This document shows positions 46,838 through 57,185 of a stretch of 64,000 nt of DNA, one piece after another; position 1 is the stretch's first letter, and every line of letters begins with the position of its first letter. This DNA comes from Pollenia angustigena. Its lineage: Eukaryota; Arthropoda; Insecta; Diptera; Polleniidae. Location of the stretch: contig OV884059.1 of assembly GCA_930367215.1 (NCBI GenBank), forward strand, positions 67,551,393-67,615,392, given 5' to 3'. Position numbers and translations under genes: made by a program. The notes under the pieces are model-generated. The model saw nothing but the letters and a program-made list of their open reading frames with translations, had not been told where the DNA came from and ran no database searches.

Positions 46838-47198
46838 TTGATTGCTATCAAACAACGTGCATGGAAAGGCACAGTTACCGTTATTGAGCAGTTTCTTGGC
46901 AACAAACGAGCTGACAATTATAAAAATATTGTCGCAGAAATGATTTCGGCATATGGCGAAATGGGCATATTAATGTCGCTAAAGATCCATTTCCGTCACA
47001 ATCATTTAGATTATTTCCCTGATGATTAAGGAGCATGGCGAAAGGTTCCATCAGGACATTGCGGCTATTGAGAAGCACTTTAAAGGACAAGAGATTACGC
47101 ATATGCTTGGCGCATACTGTTGGTCTATTTGTCGCAATACTGACACAAATGCTTACAAACGCAAAAATAAAAGGCCAAAGTTTCTTAAAAAGCATTGA
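46838..47198 (+). pseudogene. Repeat-associated ORF remnant, frameshifted
   Basis: The first part encodes AWKGTVTVIEQFLGNKRADN and LKIHFRHNHLDYFPDD, closing at 47027-47029. After a shift of frame the sequence continues from 47031 as EHGERFHQDIAAIEKHFKG, HMLGAYCWSICR and a Lys-rich end with TGA at 47196-47198. I remember this order of motifs (FLGNK, SHLDFFP, GERFHQDI, DYCW) from many uncharacterised, high-copy arthropod proteins, so this is probably a transposon-linked gene fragment. Its biochemical function is unknown to me. Confidence 0.6.
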
Positions 47199-47600
47199 AA
47201 TTTTTAATGTAACAATTTTTAATTTAAATATAACAAAATTAAAAAAAAATTGATTTTTTAGCGAACTGAAACTGTTACAAAAAAACCGATAACCACTTTT
47301 TCAAAAAAAAAAAAAAAATTATGACAAATCTGAGCATTGATAAAAATCTATTTGTTAAAAAAATTGACGTAATACAGACATTTCCACAAGTCTGCCTGCA
47401 AAAATTCAGCTCGATTGGATCACGGAAAAAGGGTCAAAAATCGATCCAACGTCTTTCACACAGGCGGACAGACGGATAAAAAAATTCTGACGTGTACATG
47501 AAAATTGCCGATACACGTGTATTTTTATTTTTTCTCCCCTTTCCGAAAAAGTATATTTGGTTCATTGGACAAAAAAAGCTCGTTTTTGTAACGCGGTGTA
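47199..47600. other. Spacer with dispersed-repeat fragment
   Basis: About 47395-47520 contains CAGCTCGATTGGATCACGG and CAGGCGGACAGACGGAT, wording that I remember from dispersed dipteran repeats. No gene. Confidence 0.4.
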
Positions 47601-47602
47601 AT

Positions 47603-47650
<48 letters not shown>

Positions 47651-49555
47651 TCAATGGATATCATCCTTACTGACTAATAACAATATTGACTTAAAATTAA
47701 TGAATAACAATAAGCATTTTAAAATATACTACACTTTACAGAATATATGTACATACAAATTTACGAATTAAGAAAAACCATAATTTTATGCTTTATGGAA
47801 TTTAAACATAAAGAAAAATCAACAAATTGTGACAGAGAATTAAATTGTCTACATAACCTTGAAAAAGGATCAGCAAAAGCATAATTTTCTCTATAAAATT
47901 TAACAAAGAGCAGATTGTAATGACGCGTATTGCGACTAGGTATATTAAATTTAACAGACTCTAACAAAAAATCACAACAAACATTACCATTAATAAGATT
48001 AACCATAAAAGAAACATTTAACATTGTACGACGACTTTTGAGCGATGGTAATTTTATTAATGCCAGTCTACTAGCATATGAAGGAAAGTTTGTCGAGTAA
48101 CTCCAATGTAGACCACGTAAACAGAATAATAAAAATTGTTTTTGGACCGATTCAATACGAGAATTGTGAATGTTGTAAAATGGGTCCCAAATGATTGACG
48201 CATATTGTAAGATTGGTCTAACGAGTGATACGTAAAGTTGCTTCGTTATGTATGGTTCGGTGAATTCTTTAGCCCAGCGCTTAATAAAGCCAAGAACACC
48301 TCGAGCTTTATTCACAGTTAATGTTATATGAGAAACAAAGTTTAATTTAGGATCCAGTAAGACTCCAAGATCAAGAAACGAATCAACCAACTCCAGTTGA
48401 TGGCCACCCAAAGCATAATTAACGGCAATACAGTTATTTCTATAAAAACGCATACATTTGCATTTCACAAGATTCAGCTCCATCATATTATGATTACACC
48501 ATAAAACGAAGTTATTAAGATCCGATTGAAGATAAAAATGATCAGCGAAGCAATTAAAAGAATGGAAAATTTTTACATCGTCAGCATACATCAATATATT
48601 GGCGAACTTGATAACGTTGGGCAGATCATTAATAAACAGCGAAAATAAAAGTGGGCCAAGATGACTGCCTTGGGGAACACCGGACGAAACATAAATGTAC
48701 TTGGATATACAATTATTGAATTGTACTTTTTGCTTTCTTCCAATTAAATAAGAACTTAACCAGCATAAACTTCTACGGGATAAACCTAATAAATCCAATT
48801 TAGTAAGAAGAAGGTGATGGTTAACTTTATCAAACGCTTTACTGAAGTCAGTATAAACAGCATCAGTTTGTTTCTTTTGTGTAAATGCACAATTAATTAA
48901 AGTTGTTAAATGAAGTACATTCGTTGTAGTTGAACAGCCTTTTCTAAAACCATGCTGGCAAGCTGCCAGTAAGGACGAGGTGTGATGACTGAGGAAATCA
49001 GTAACTAGTTTTTCAAAAAGTTTTGGAATCTCACTCAATTTGGCAATTCCTCTATAGTTTGTTATATCCGATTTATTGCCAGATTTAAATAAAGGTTTTA
49101 TATACGAATCTTTCCATAATACGGGAAAATAACCACATATAATCGACGCATTAAACATAAAAGTTAATGGCGTAACTAATGATTCAGCACATTGATTTAA
49201 AATACACGTTGGAACAAGATCAGGACCATGACTAAAAGACATCTTTAGCCTTTTTAAGTTAACCAAAATATCATTACTATTAAAAGTAGGGAAAGAGATT
49301 GCATGGTTTGATGAGAGCATATAGGGATAACCATTACTATCATCGTATACAGCATCAGAATAAGTCGTGGCAAAAAAATCGGCAAACATATCACATATGA
49401 CCTGAGAATCTCCAGATTCTTGGCAACGAAATTTCATAAAGGATGGATATCCATTAGATTTTCTTTTAGAGTTGACGAATGCAAAGAACGATTTTGGGTC
49501 TCGAACGAAATTACATACATGTTTTCATAATAAAATTTACTGCAATAGTTGTGTT
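47601..49555 (-). mobile_element. LINE, 5'-truncated, with (TAAA)n tail
   Basis: On the minus strand a reverse transcriptase frame is followed by a short untranslated region and a simple tail, seen on the plus strand as twelve ATTT units at 47601-47650. Upstream of 49437 the same protein continues without an ATG (SFFAFVNSKRKSNGYPSF). It then needs one frame change near 49515 to read FYYENMYV before similarity ends near 49555. Apart from the 5' truncation it is well preserved. Confidence 0.8.
47761..49437 (-). CDS. LINE reverse transcriptase, C-terminal 558 codons, open
   Basis: This is an RNA-directed DNA polymerase of the jockey/CR1 group (clade not settled). Residues are counted from the Met at 49437: template-handling motif LFKSGNKSDITNYRGI (117-131), QHGFRKGCSTTTN (161-173), catalytic box A YTDFSKAFDKVNH (195-207) with Asp197, GVPQGSHLGPLLF (253-265), and box C YADD (284-287). 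A CR1/jockey-like thumb and C-terminal segment follow (YVSLVRPILQYAS, RIESVQKQFL). All the polymerase motifs are intact and no stop interrupts 558 codons, unlike the other LINE pieces here. The Met is internal: the endonuclease and N-terminal part are missing through 5' truncation. It would act as part of target-primed reverse transcription, but this copy cannot do so alone. Confidence 0.85.
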   Translation of the reverse strand: MKFRCQESGDSQVICDMFADFFATTYSDAVYDDSNGYPYMLSSNHAISFPTFNSNDILVNLKRLKMSFSHGPDLVPTCILNQCAESLVTPLTFMFNASIICGYFPVLWKDSYIKPLFKSGNKSDITNYRGIAKLSEIPKLFEKLVTDFLSHHTSSLLAACQHGFRKGCSTTTNVLHLTTLINCAFTQKKQTDAVYTDFSKAFDKVNHHLLLTKLDLLGLSRRSLCWLSSYLIGRKQKVQFNNCISKYIYVSSGVPQGSHLGPLLFSLFINDLPNVIKFANILMYADDVKIFHSFNCFADHFYLQSDLNNFVLWCNHNMMELNLVKCKCMRFYRNNCIAVNYALGGHQLELVDSFLDLGVLLDPKLNFVSHITLTVNKARGVLGFIKRWAKEFTEPYITKQLYVSLVRPILQYASIIWDPFYNIHNSRIESVQKQFLLFCLRGLHWSYSTNFPSYASRLALIKLPSLKSRRTMLNVSFMVNLINGNVCCDFLLESVKFNIPSRNTRHYNLLFVKFYRENYAFADPFSRLCRQFNSLSQFVDFSLCLNSIKHKIMVFLNS

Positions 49556-50089
49556 ATTTTTTTAAAGACCATTGAAAATATTTCGATTAAATGAATCGGT
49601 AATTTCATTATTTATGATCGATATTTTTTTTTTAAAACCATCTGATTTGAAAAATACATTTGCAATTTTATGAAATTTTTGTTTTAATTTATTATTTTTG
49701 CATAGTTTGTTAATGCAAAATTTTTTAATTAACAACATTTAATTTAAAGTTTTTCCCAGAATTATCAAAATAATTTTCTAATAACTAACTAACTATTTAA
49801 GGCCATTTTAGACTATAATACTTTGTGTTAAGACATGTCAAAAACTTACAAATAATTCATAATGTACAGGGCAAGGAAGTTCATGCACTTAAAATCGCAA
49901 AATATGCGCATAAAACATGCACTAAAAATCGTAAAATATGCAAAAATAAAAGTAAAAAATATGCATTAAAAATATATTTATTTAACCATATTTAACAAAA
50001 AAAAAATAATACATTTCATTCAGTTTTAAAAACTTAAAACATAGTTTAAAAAGTAGTAGTAGGTCAAGATATATTTACATATATAAATA

Positions 50090-51195
50090 AATAAGTTTTT
50101 TTTAAGTTATCAAATGTAAAACTCATTCTATTTGGTCTTCAAACAGTTTTAAGCATTGAAAGTGTTCGTTCGACATCAACGGATGTAATAGGTGGATATT
50201 TAAAAGTGGTCATTTTAAATATTGTCTACAATTTTTTCTTTACTGGAAGGTAAATTAAAAATATTCTTTTTTAAAACTGCATAAATTTTGGCTTTTATTT
50301 TTTCGCCGATTTGACCTTCTACTTTTCTTATTTTAGTGACAGCGTCATCAACGAGTTTAACCGAGATGTTCAATGATTTAAACCCCTGAAGTTGGGTTAT
50401 TGTCTCGACTAGAAACCCATTGTTTGAGTGTATAAATTCTAATTGAGCCTTTATATTAGGTACATTTAAAATATTGTTTCCTTTTTTATCGCGACTGCAT
50501 TATTTTCATTAAAATTATTTACCACATCTTTAAATTCTTCAAAATTTTTGGCATAATACTCAACTGCCTGCAACCAGGTACCCCATCTTGTTATAGATGG
50601 TTGAAACGCAAAGGTGACTTTAAAAACTTTCATGCATGGCATGAGCTTAGCATGTGACATGTAACATTTTTGAGTAAGATATCTTAAAAAGGGCAAGTAG
50701 AGCAAAATTTTATTTTTATTAAAGGATTCTAAAAGAGAAATTGAATCTTTGAAAGTTCGAGCTATTGAAGCATGATCCACCTTTTCCAACTTTACAATAT
50801 TTAACAAAAATTTGTGTTTACTCTGTTCTTCTTCTGCATTCAAGATCTTCTTCTGCATTCAAGATCCCAATTACGTAGACAACGAAACGTCCTTCAGTTT
50901 CCATTGCTTCGTCAATAGACAGCCACAAATTATGTCACTTAATTCTTTCAACAATGTCACATAGTTGAATAGTGTACAACTTGGCGATATAAGTTTTTAT
51001 AAGGGTTGTTTCCGTAGGAATGGTTTCATTGTTATATTTGTTTAAAACAATTCTATAATTTTGGTTGATAAGCTAATGTAGAGGTATATCTGCAGACACC
51101 AGAGCATTATACAATTCAAAACTAAATTTGCTAGTCTTATCCCCAAAAGTTGATTTTCTTTGCGTTTCTGGCTTTGAAGGTGCTGAAATTTGAAA
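50090..51195 (-). pseudogene. hAT-family transposase, several disablements
   Basis: Reading on the minus strand gives FELYNALVSADIPL, NLWLSIDEAMETEGR (catalytic-domain start), then FLLNIVKLEKVDHASIARTF, ITRWGTWLQAVEYYAKNF, LQGFKSLNISVKLVDDAV, and a C-terminal dimerisation-type block KYPPITSVDVERTLSMLK. These match the hAT order as I know it. Breaks: stops within the N-terminal third (after ADIPLH and before HNLWLS), a 19-bp tandem duplication at 50828-50865 that shifts frame, a stop before NDHF, and a TGA after MLKTV. The duplicated hat-type Trp-containing motif RWGTW is intact. Not functional, but it identifies the element. Confidence 0.8.
50828..50865. repeat. 19-bp tandem duplication in the hAT transposase
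   Basis: CTTCTTCTGCATTCAAGAT occurs twice head to tail (50828-50846 and 50847-50865). Nineteen is not a multiple of three, so it breaks the transposase frame between VVYVIGILNAEE and the downstream part. Confidence 0.9.
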
Positions 51196-52314
51196 TTTTT
51201 AAATGAAACACCTTTTTGTAAACTTTGCAAAAAAGTACTTTTCCCTCTATTTTGAAGACTCAAAAAAAACACTTATTTAAAAGATTATTTTTTGATATTT
51301 TTTCTTTTGGCATTTTTTTCCTTAAAAACAATTTATTTTTTTTTTAATACTTTTTAGATTTTAGGTCATACTTCTTACACCGTAAATCAAAAATATTATG
51401 TTGAGTTCTATTTTTTCTTCTCCGAACATTATTTTTATTTGCTGCTTCTTCAAGTAAAAAAAACCGCGAACAAAATGAAATATCAAAAACTGTTTTATTG
51501 TTACTTCTACAATTATGTGCACATTTATACAAATTGTAAAATTTTTGTATGTGCTACTTTTTAAAAGTAAAAGAAACAAGGTGAATTTATAATAAAATGT
51601 AGGTAGTTCAGTACCAAACACCAACATGTTGTTTTTGCTCCTTGAAAATATCGAAGTTAGCATATTTTCCCATACTATTTTAACTGTTTCAGGGCTGAAA
51701 CAACTATAGCCAGCTGATTCACTGACTACACCTTATAATGAATTCGCCTTGAACAGAAAGATATTTCTAAACAAAAAACTAAGAAAAGAGCAATTTTTTT
51801 TTTTATAAATATAGCAAAATATGACGAAAAATGTGAATTTATAACGAAATATGACGAAAAATATGCATTTATATCAAAATATGCAAAAACATGCATTTAA
51901 AGCAAAATATGCAAAAATATGCACTAACAAATTGATGCCATTTTACTGGAAATATTGTGATTCGCAAAGATATTAACTTTAGGTGGGTCTCAGAGTGCCG
52001 ACAACAAACATGCATTTGCATGAAGTCCCTTGCCCTGATAATGTATAATAGTGTAAAAACATTTTGTAATGAAATGTCAAAAAATACGTAAAGAAATTTG
52101 GCAGTCGTATCGTTCTCTCTATTTTTTGAAATTTTTCTAAACGATTAGATTTTTCATTTTATCAGAATTGTGTTTTTACAAAAGCACAAGAAGAAAATCA
52201 GGGATGGAAAATTAAAATTTTGTGCACAAATATTCACTATTATTTTTTCTAATAAAAAATTGCAAAACGATAAAAAAAGTATAAAATTACAAGTGAATTC
52301 TTTTAAAATTTAAA

Positions 52315-53085
52315 TTTTTTTTTTTTTTTTTTTTGTCATTATTTTTTTTTTTTATTGAATCTTCATATATTAAATATGAACTAACAATAATTAATCAAAT
52401 CTTAACCTAATACGTTATTTTATCTCCTGCCAGTGCCAGACAAAATTTTCTTCATCACGGGTTATGTTCACTTTTATAGGTGTTTATCGCTCATCTAATT
52501 GGGTAAGTGCTGCAGTGTCTCTTCTTCTTAAGCGAGTGTGGCCGCCATGATTTAAAATATTTCGAGCTAGTGGATTTGGGTGTTGTTCAAGCCTTTTTAA
52601 ATATTTTATTGCATATTTTGTAATCATAGATTTCACTAATGGCACATTGAGATCCTTATGAATGTTTGAGTTTTTAACATACCAGGGAGCGGCTGTGATT
52701 ATTCGAAGAAGTTTATTTTGGCGCCTTTGAATTTTGTCGATATTAGAGGCCGAGGCAGTGCCCCATAGTTGAATACCGTAGCACCAGATAGGCTTTAAGA
52801 TAGAGTTGTAAAGTAGAAGCTTGCAATCGAGACTAAGGACAGAATTTCTTCCAATAAGCCAATGAATTTGAATGGCTTTTAGTTTCATTTGAGTTAATTT
52901 TGCCTCTATATGGCATTTCCACGTTAATCGCCGATCCAGATGTATACCGAGATATTTAACATGCGAATGTTGAGGAATTATTTGATTATTGATTGTAATA
53001 GGGGGGCAAGATTCCCGGCGCAAAGTGAATGTTATATGTACACATTTTTGCTCATTGACCATTATCCTCCATTGTCTTAACCATA
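52315..53085 (-). mobile_element. Jockey-like LINE 3' end with A tail
   Basis: The minus strand carries the C-terminal region of a jockey-type reverse transcriptase, a short 3' untranslated region, and A runs (plus T runs at 52315-52336 and 52344-52354). It is 5'-truncated at about 53085. It is a different family from 47601-49555. Confidence 0.75.
52484..53062 (-). CDS. Jockey-like reverse transcriptase C-terminal fragment
   Basis: The frame is open over 192 codons from the internal Met at 53062, with the same frame extending a few codons upstream (WLRQWRIMVNEQK). Landmarks are HITFTLRRESCPP, VKYLGIHLDRRLTWKCHI, KLLLYNSILKPIWCYGIQLW and RNILNHGGHTRLRRRDT, a layout I know from jockey-clade elements after the polymerase palm. 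The catalytic YADD region and everything upstream are missing, so it cannot be active. The last residues (QLDER) end in a normal stop. Confidence 0.8.
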   Translation of the reverse strand: MVNEQKCVHITFTLRRESCPPITINNQIIPQHSHVKYLGIHLDRRLTWKCHIEAKLTQMKLKAIQIHWLIGRNSVLSLDCKLLLYNSILKPIWCYGIQLWGTASASNIDKIQRRQNKLLRIITAAPWYVKNSNIHKDLNVPLVKSMITKYAIKYLKRLEQHPNPLARNILNHGGHTRLRRRDTAALTQLDER

Positions 53086-53575
53086 TTTCTTTTTAAATTT
53101 TTAAATTTAAATAAATTACAAATATTTGTTGTAAAAAATCGTTAAATACGGTACACAGACGAAAAAAAATATATGATTGTATCAACTTTTCCACCATAGA
53201 AGAAAATAAAAAAACAGCTGTTGAATAATTTGCCGGCCACATCAAAATAAAACTTATTAAATATTAAAGAAATATTAAAAATAAAGCAAAAATATATCTG
53301 AGGACCAAGGTGCAAGTTTAAATGTGCAAGTTAGTGAATAATACGCCAGCTAACAATGTTCCAATGATTAATAAAATGTTTTTTCGTCTTTATTTTGTAA
53401 TCTAAAGTGGATCTCATAAATCACAAAGATTTTACTTTTTATTTGAAGTGTGATAGTGTAGAAGCAAAATGTAATGAAAAAAAATTTCTCTTTGATTTTT
53501 TGACAATCAGACCAAAAATCATTTCATTTTGTAAGACCAAAACTTTTAAGACTTGTGTGATAGTGTAAAACAGCC

Positions 53576-54009
53576 TTTAATTATACTTACGAAAATACAA
53601 AAACTTTGATGCAACTTACAAAAATATTGTGTAAAATACAAAGTATTTTTTTTCGTAAATTATGCGTAGAAAGTTATTTTGTGTTTTACTAAAGCATTTC
53701 GTACGGTTGGTTAAGTCCCCATTAACATCGTTGCAACTCTTACCTTATAGGCAAGAGGAGAGAGAGGAATTAAAAGGGGTACACAAACGAGTGTATTCTT
53801 CGATTCGTTTTGTTCGCTCATTCGTTCTCTCATTATTTTCTCATTTGTCGAAAAATGTTTTTAAGTTCGGTGGCACAGAAAAAGTTGTAACTACAAAAAT
53901 CAAACAAAGTAAACATAAGATAACAAGACGAGCTGCAAGTAGAGTCGACACCAAACAACTCATTAAGAGTAGAAACCTTGGATCAAGCGTGGAACTAGGG
54001 AAATACTGT
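53576..54009. other. Spacer, one unrecognised frame
   Basis: A plus-strand frame of 118 codons starts at 53662 (Lys/Arg-rich, MRRKLFCVLLKHFVRL...). It matches nothing I know and partly overlaps what should be 3' sequence of the minus-strand LINE next to it. I do not call it a gene. Confidence 0.35.
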
Positions 54010-54395
54010 GGTGACTAAAGCCTGCACGTTGCGTGGAAATATTTCACCAAATTCCGATTTTCATCCGCGATATCTCGGAGAGTTCTTGTGGAAGGTATTT
54101 CCCAATTAATCCGTATCGCGTTGAATGGAACACTGGGCAATCACTCAGGAGATGTCTCCTCAGTTTCAGCTTCTCTTTAGCTGAGGCAGGATTTGTAAAA
54201 AGAGGAACCGGGACTCATGGCTTGATTACCGATCGTCCAGGGACCAGTGAGTATGTATACCAGTCTCAAAATGTCACTGTGACTGAAGTTAAGAAGGCGC
54301 TCAGAGCGACTCATGTCGAATGTGGGCCACATTACCTTGGTAACCCTGCAGCCATCCAGTTTTTTCATCTATCATTATCCATATAGTGTCTCAAG
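54010..54395 (-). pseudogene. LINE fragment, region after the RNase H domain
   Basis: The minus strand encodes KKLDGCRVTKVMWPTF, SERLLNFSHSDI and LVYILTGPWTIGNQA, the segment that follows RNase H in I/R1/LOA-type LINEs (the TGHWPIG-like motif), ending in a Cys-containing part. After a stop at 54177-54179 another frame continues as LRRHLLSDCPVFHSTRYG. It is therefore frameshifted and incomplete. A hAT-like element begins 65 bp upstream in the LINE sense. Confidence 0.6.
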
Positions 54396-54459
54396 ATTTC
54401 GTTTCTGATGTATGATCGGCCGCTCAGTCTGATTAGTTCTTCCTTACACTAGTTACCGC

Positions 54460-55208
54460 CAGGGCAAACGTGGCAACTTTGAAACTTGTTTTGCGGTGCG
54501 ATTTTACATTTGGCGACTGGCGACTTCTTTGTGGCGATTTTTGATAAACTGACGATTTACTTGGCTATTTTTCCCAATTATATTATTTCAGAGATTTTTT
54601 AACAGTTTGTCATTTTTTGTTATCATTACTAATTAAAAAAAAACTGGCAATTTGTTTTCACATGATTTTTGTTTTGTTATCATTTTAAGTGAAATTAATA
54701 TTCAGTCACTATTTAATTATGTATGAATGCAGGTCAAAACACCAGTAATAAAATCCATGAGGATGAAATTTATTTTTTTAACTGAATATATCGAGCCTTT
54801 ACCGCAAGAAAAGCTTAAGCGACAAAAACAAAATTTTACAGGAGAAGGTTTTTTTTTAATTTTATTTCATAACAATTTTGTATGAAGGCTGTCGCTTGAG
54901 ATAAAATTGTTTTTGCTATAACATCGTAACGGTACCTAATGTGGCCATGATATTTACGAAGAAGATGCAAATGTTGCCAGTTAGGTCATTTAAAAAAAAA
55001 AAAACGAAAATGGAAAATCATTTCGCTTTTTTGCAGAAACTAAACAAAATTTACTTTCGGCGACTTTTTCGTATTTTTCTCAGTTTTTGGAGATTTTTGA
55101 CTGCAAAATTTAGTTAAAAAAAATTTACAAAAACTGAACAAAATTGACCTTTGGAGATTTCTGACATCCGGTTTGGCGATGGAGCTCAAAAAAAAACTGA
55201 TAGCCCTG
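54460..55208. mobile_element. hAT-like element J with GGCGA motifs
   Basis: The ends CAGGGCAAACGTGGCAAC and (inverted) CAGGGCTATCAG are flanked by GTTACCGC (54452-54459) and GCTACCGC (55209-55216), a 7-of-8 match. GGCGACT and GGCGATTTTT motifs repeat inside both ends. The 749 bp contain no transposase. Confidence 0.7.
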
Positions 55209-55369
55209 GCTACCGCGAATGAACGTTGTTTTATGCAATATTAGTGACTTTTTATCGACAAAATTCCCATTTCCAATATAACTTAGAATTTCTTCTCAGA
55301 GTCTGGTCGGGGTATTATGTTGTCCGGTGGTCGTTGCATGATCGCCTACCAACATCCCGATGTCGAGAG

Positions 55370-56309
55370 CAGATATCAGCAATGAGTAGTGAAAAAGTGA
55401 GTAGAGCTAAATCATGACTCATAAATTCTTGCACTTATACGCACTCATACTTATTCCAATGTTATTCAAACTCATATTCACTCAAAAGTTTAATTTTATT
55501 CGTCGTACTCATACTTAAGGCTAGATTACACTATTATACTTTGTATTAATACATGTCAAAAACTCAAGTAATATGACAAAGTGTGATAGTGTGAATGCAA
55601 TGTGTCACGAAAATGACAAGTATTAAGAAAAAAGTTTGACATCCCATACGACTTCATCGTTTTTTTAAAAATTTCAAAACAATAATACTTTTCATTGGAT
55701 CAGGGTTGCATTTTATTTCATGCGTGAGTGTTTATACTTTGCGAGATGGTGTGAACACAAACTGTCATGTTACATTAGATTTTTTGACAGTCGCAACAAA
55801 ACTCATTAGATTTCTATCTCACAAAGTATTATGGAATACGTAAGGCTTGTGAGATAGTGTAATCTAGGCTTTAGCAACATTTGTAGTGTTTGATTTAGAA
55901 TCTACTCATTTCAATGTGTATAGGCGAAGCAAAATGCGAGGCTGCCAGATTTGTCCCCGAAATAGCAAAGTGACGATTTGGCAATTACAGTTTACTAAAG
56001 TTACATGTATGAAGTGGACGATTTTGCGATTTTGCGCTGATTATTAAGTTGTGTGTTTTCTCTGTTGTGTTAAAACGGTAAATGGATGAGCTAAATGATT
56101 GGAATCATTGTGACTATTTTCTTGAAATAAAAAATCAAGCTGAGGTCATTTATAAGTATGCGTATAATTTCGACGTCGCACTCATAAATATTTCTTTTGT
56201 GAGTATGAGTGAATAAGAGTAGTTAAGTTGAAATGATTTCTACGCACTTATACTTACAATTGCATGAGTCAGTATGAGTAGCGAAAAAACGATTCATTGC
56301 TGATCTCTG
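55370..56309. mobile_element. hAT-like element P carrying MITE C
   Basis: The ends CAGATATCAGCAATGA and (inverted) CAGAGATCAGCAATGA begin long imperfect inverted arms (55370-55515 and about 56160-56309) full of ACTCATACTTA-like motifs. The left 8-bp flank is GTCGAGAG (55362-55369). The same octamer follows at 57033-57040, displaced because element H landed exactly at P's right edge. MITE C copy 2 sits inside. Confidence 0.75.
55519..55870. mobile_element. 352 bp MITE C, copy 2
   Basis: It starts GGCTAGATTACACTATTATA and ends in the inverted partner. The complement aligns with 39312-39663 along its full length with few differences by eye, and the length is the same. Confidence 0.85.
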
Positions 56310-57029
56310 TGCCCATGTTCTGTAACTCTCGCGTCGAGAAAGTTTTCGATTGAAATGTATGAAATGAAACAAAAATGCCATAAATTGAAACAAACAGCTG
56401 TTTTTCTCACTTAACTGTGTCTGTAACTTTTTTAGCGAGTACAAGCTGTCACGTAAGGAAATTACTCGTTAATTTACAGAAAAAGTGTGTCTGCAACATT
56501 TTGGTGAGAAAAGTTCCCGCTTTGAACTGTCAAATAAACTCACGAATAAAAATGGGGCGAGAAAAAATTTTAACCCAAAAAAACAATTAAAAATGCAAAG
56601 AATAATAATAATAATATTTTATTCTTGGCACATTTTTAATTGTTTTATTATTTTGCTTTTAACATTTTTATAAAATATACGAATGCCTTCAAAGATCGTT
56701 TGCAAACAACAAACATTGAAGTCGCTCTTTACACAATTTGGCATAGCCGACGGTTGTGTTTTCGCCGCCGTCGTTGAAAATTTTTCAATTTAAGTAAATT
56801 TTGGTCGCCGTCAACGATATGTGTTACTGGCGTTCTGAACGTCTGCAATGTCAAATCGGCTTCGAGTGCAATATTATGACATTTATAACGTAACGACGTA
56901 ATCTCTTTTGATAGTTTTCGACATGAGTTACAGACACACATTTTTCTCACCTTTCGAGAAATGATGGAATATTTAGTTTCACTTCTTTTCGATGCAAGAA
57001 GTTCTCACTTAAGTTACAGAACATGGGCA
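56310..57029. mobile_element. TIR element H, copy 1, 3-bp CTG duplication
   Basis: The ends TGCCCATGTTCTGTAACT and its inverted copy are flanked by CTG (56307-56309 and 57030-57032). Removing it and one CTG restores the end of element P followed by P's duplication GTCGAGAG. A minus-strand frame of 73 codons (56729-56950) encodes MRKMCVCNSCRKLSKEITSL and a basic tail RRRRKHNRR. The second copy at 63691 has lost that frame. An exon of a larger transposon gene is possible but unproven. Confidence 0.75.
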
Positions 57030-57185
57030 CTGGTCGAGAGCTTGACCGCACTGTTGACGGATATAGTCATATATATAAGGCATGGATTTTTTTGAGTGTA
57101 AACAATTTTTGTTGAGTGAAAAATAAATCATTCATTATGCAATTTTTATTTATTTATTGTATTATTTTTTATCTCTAGAATATCT

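Larger units (their letters stand above)
49867..52037 (-). mobile_element. hAT transposon with transposase remnant, 8-bp TSD
   Basis: The ends CAGGGCAAGGAAGTTCATGC and (inverted) CAGGGCAAGGGACTTCATGC are flanked by a perfect ATAATGTA duplication (49859-49866 and 52038-52045). AAAATATGC motifs are dense near both ends. The minus strand carries a recognisable but broken hAT transposase. The right end shares a 28 bp stretch with the MITE at 36558-37584. It lies inside a MITE C-like element. Confidence 0.9.
49801..53575. mobile_element. MITE C-related element split by a hAT and a LINE end
   Basis: The left end GGCCATTTTAGACTATAATA and the inverted right end GGCTGTTTTACACTATCACA resemble MITE C termini (39312-39663), and TTTAA lies on both outer sides. 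Inside, ACATGTCAAAAACTTA at left and GTGTGATAGTGTAGAAGCAAAATG near the right end also resemble MITE C. A 2171 bp hAT (49867-52037) and a LINE end (52315-53085) explain most of the extra length. The identity of 52046-52314 and 53086-53380 is unclear. Confidence 0.55.

Noticed and set aside
53662..54018. 118-codon plus-strand frame as a gene
   Set aside because: No known motif, and it lies in what should be the 3' region of a minus-strand LINE fragment.
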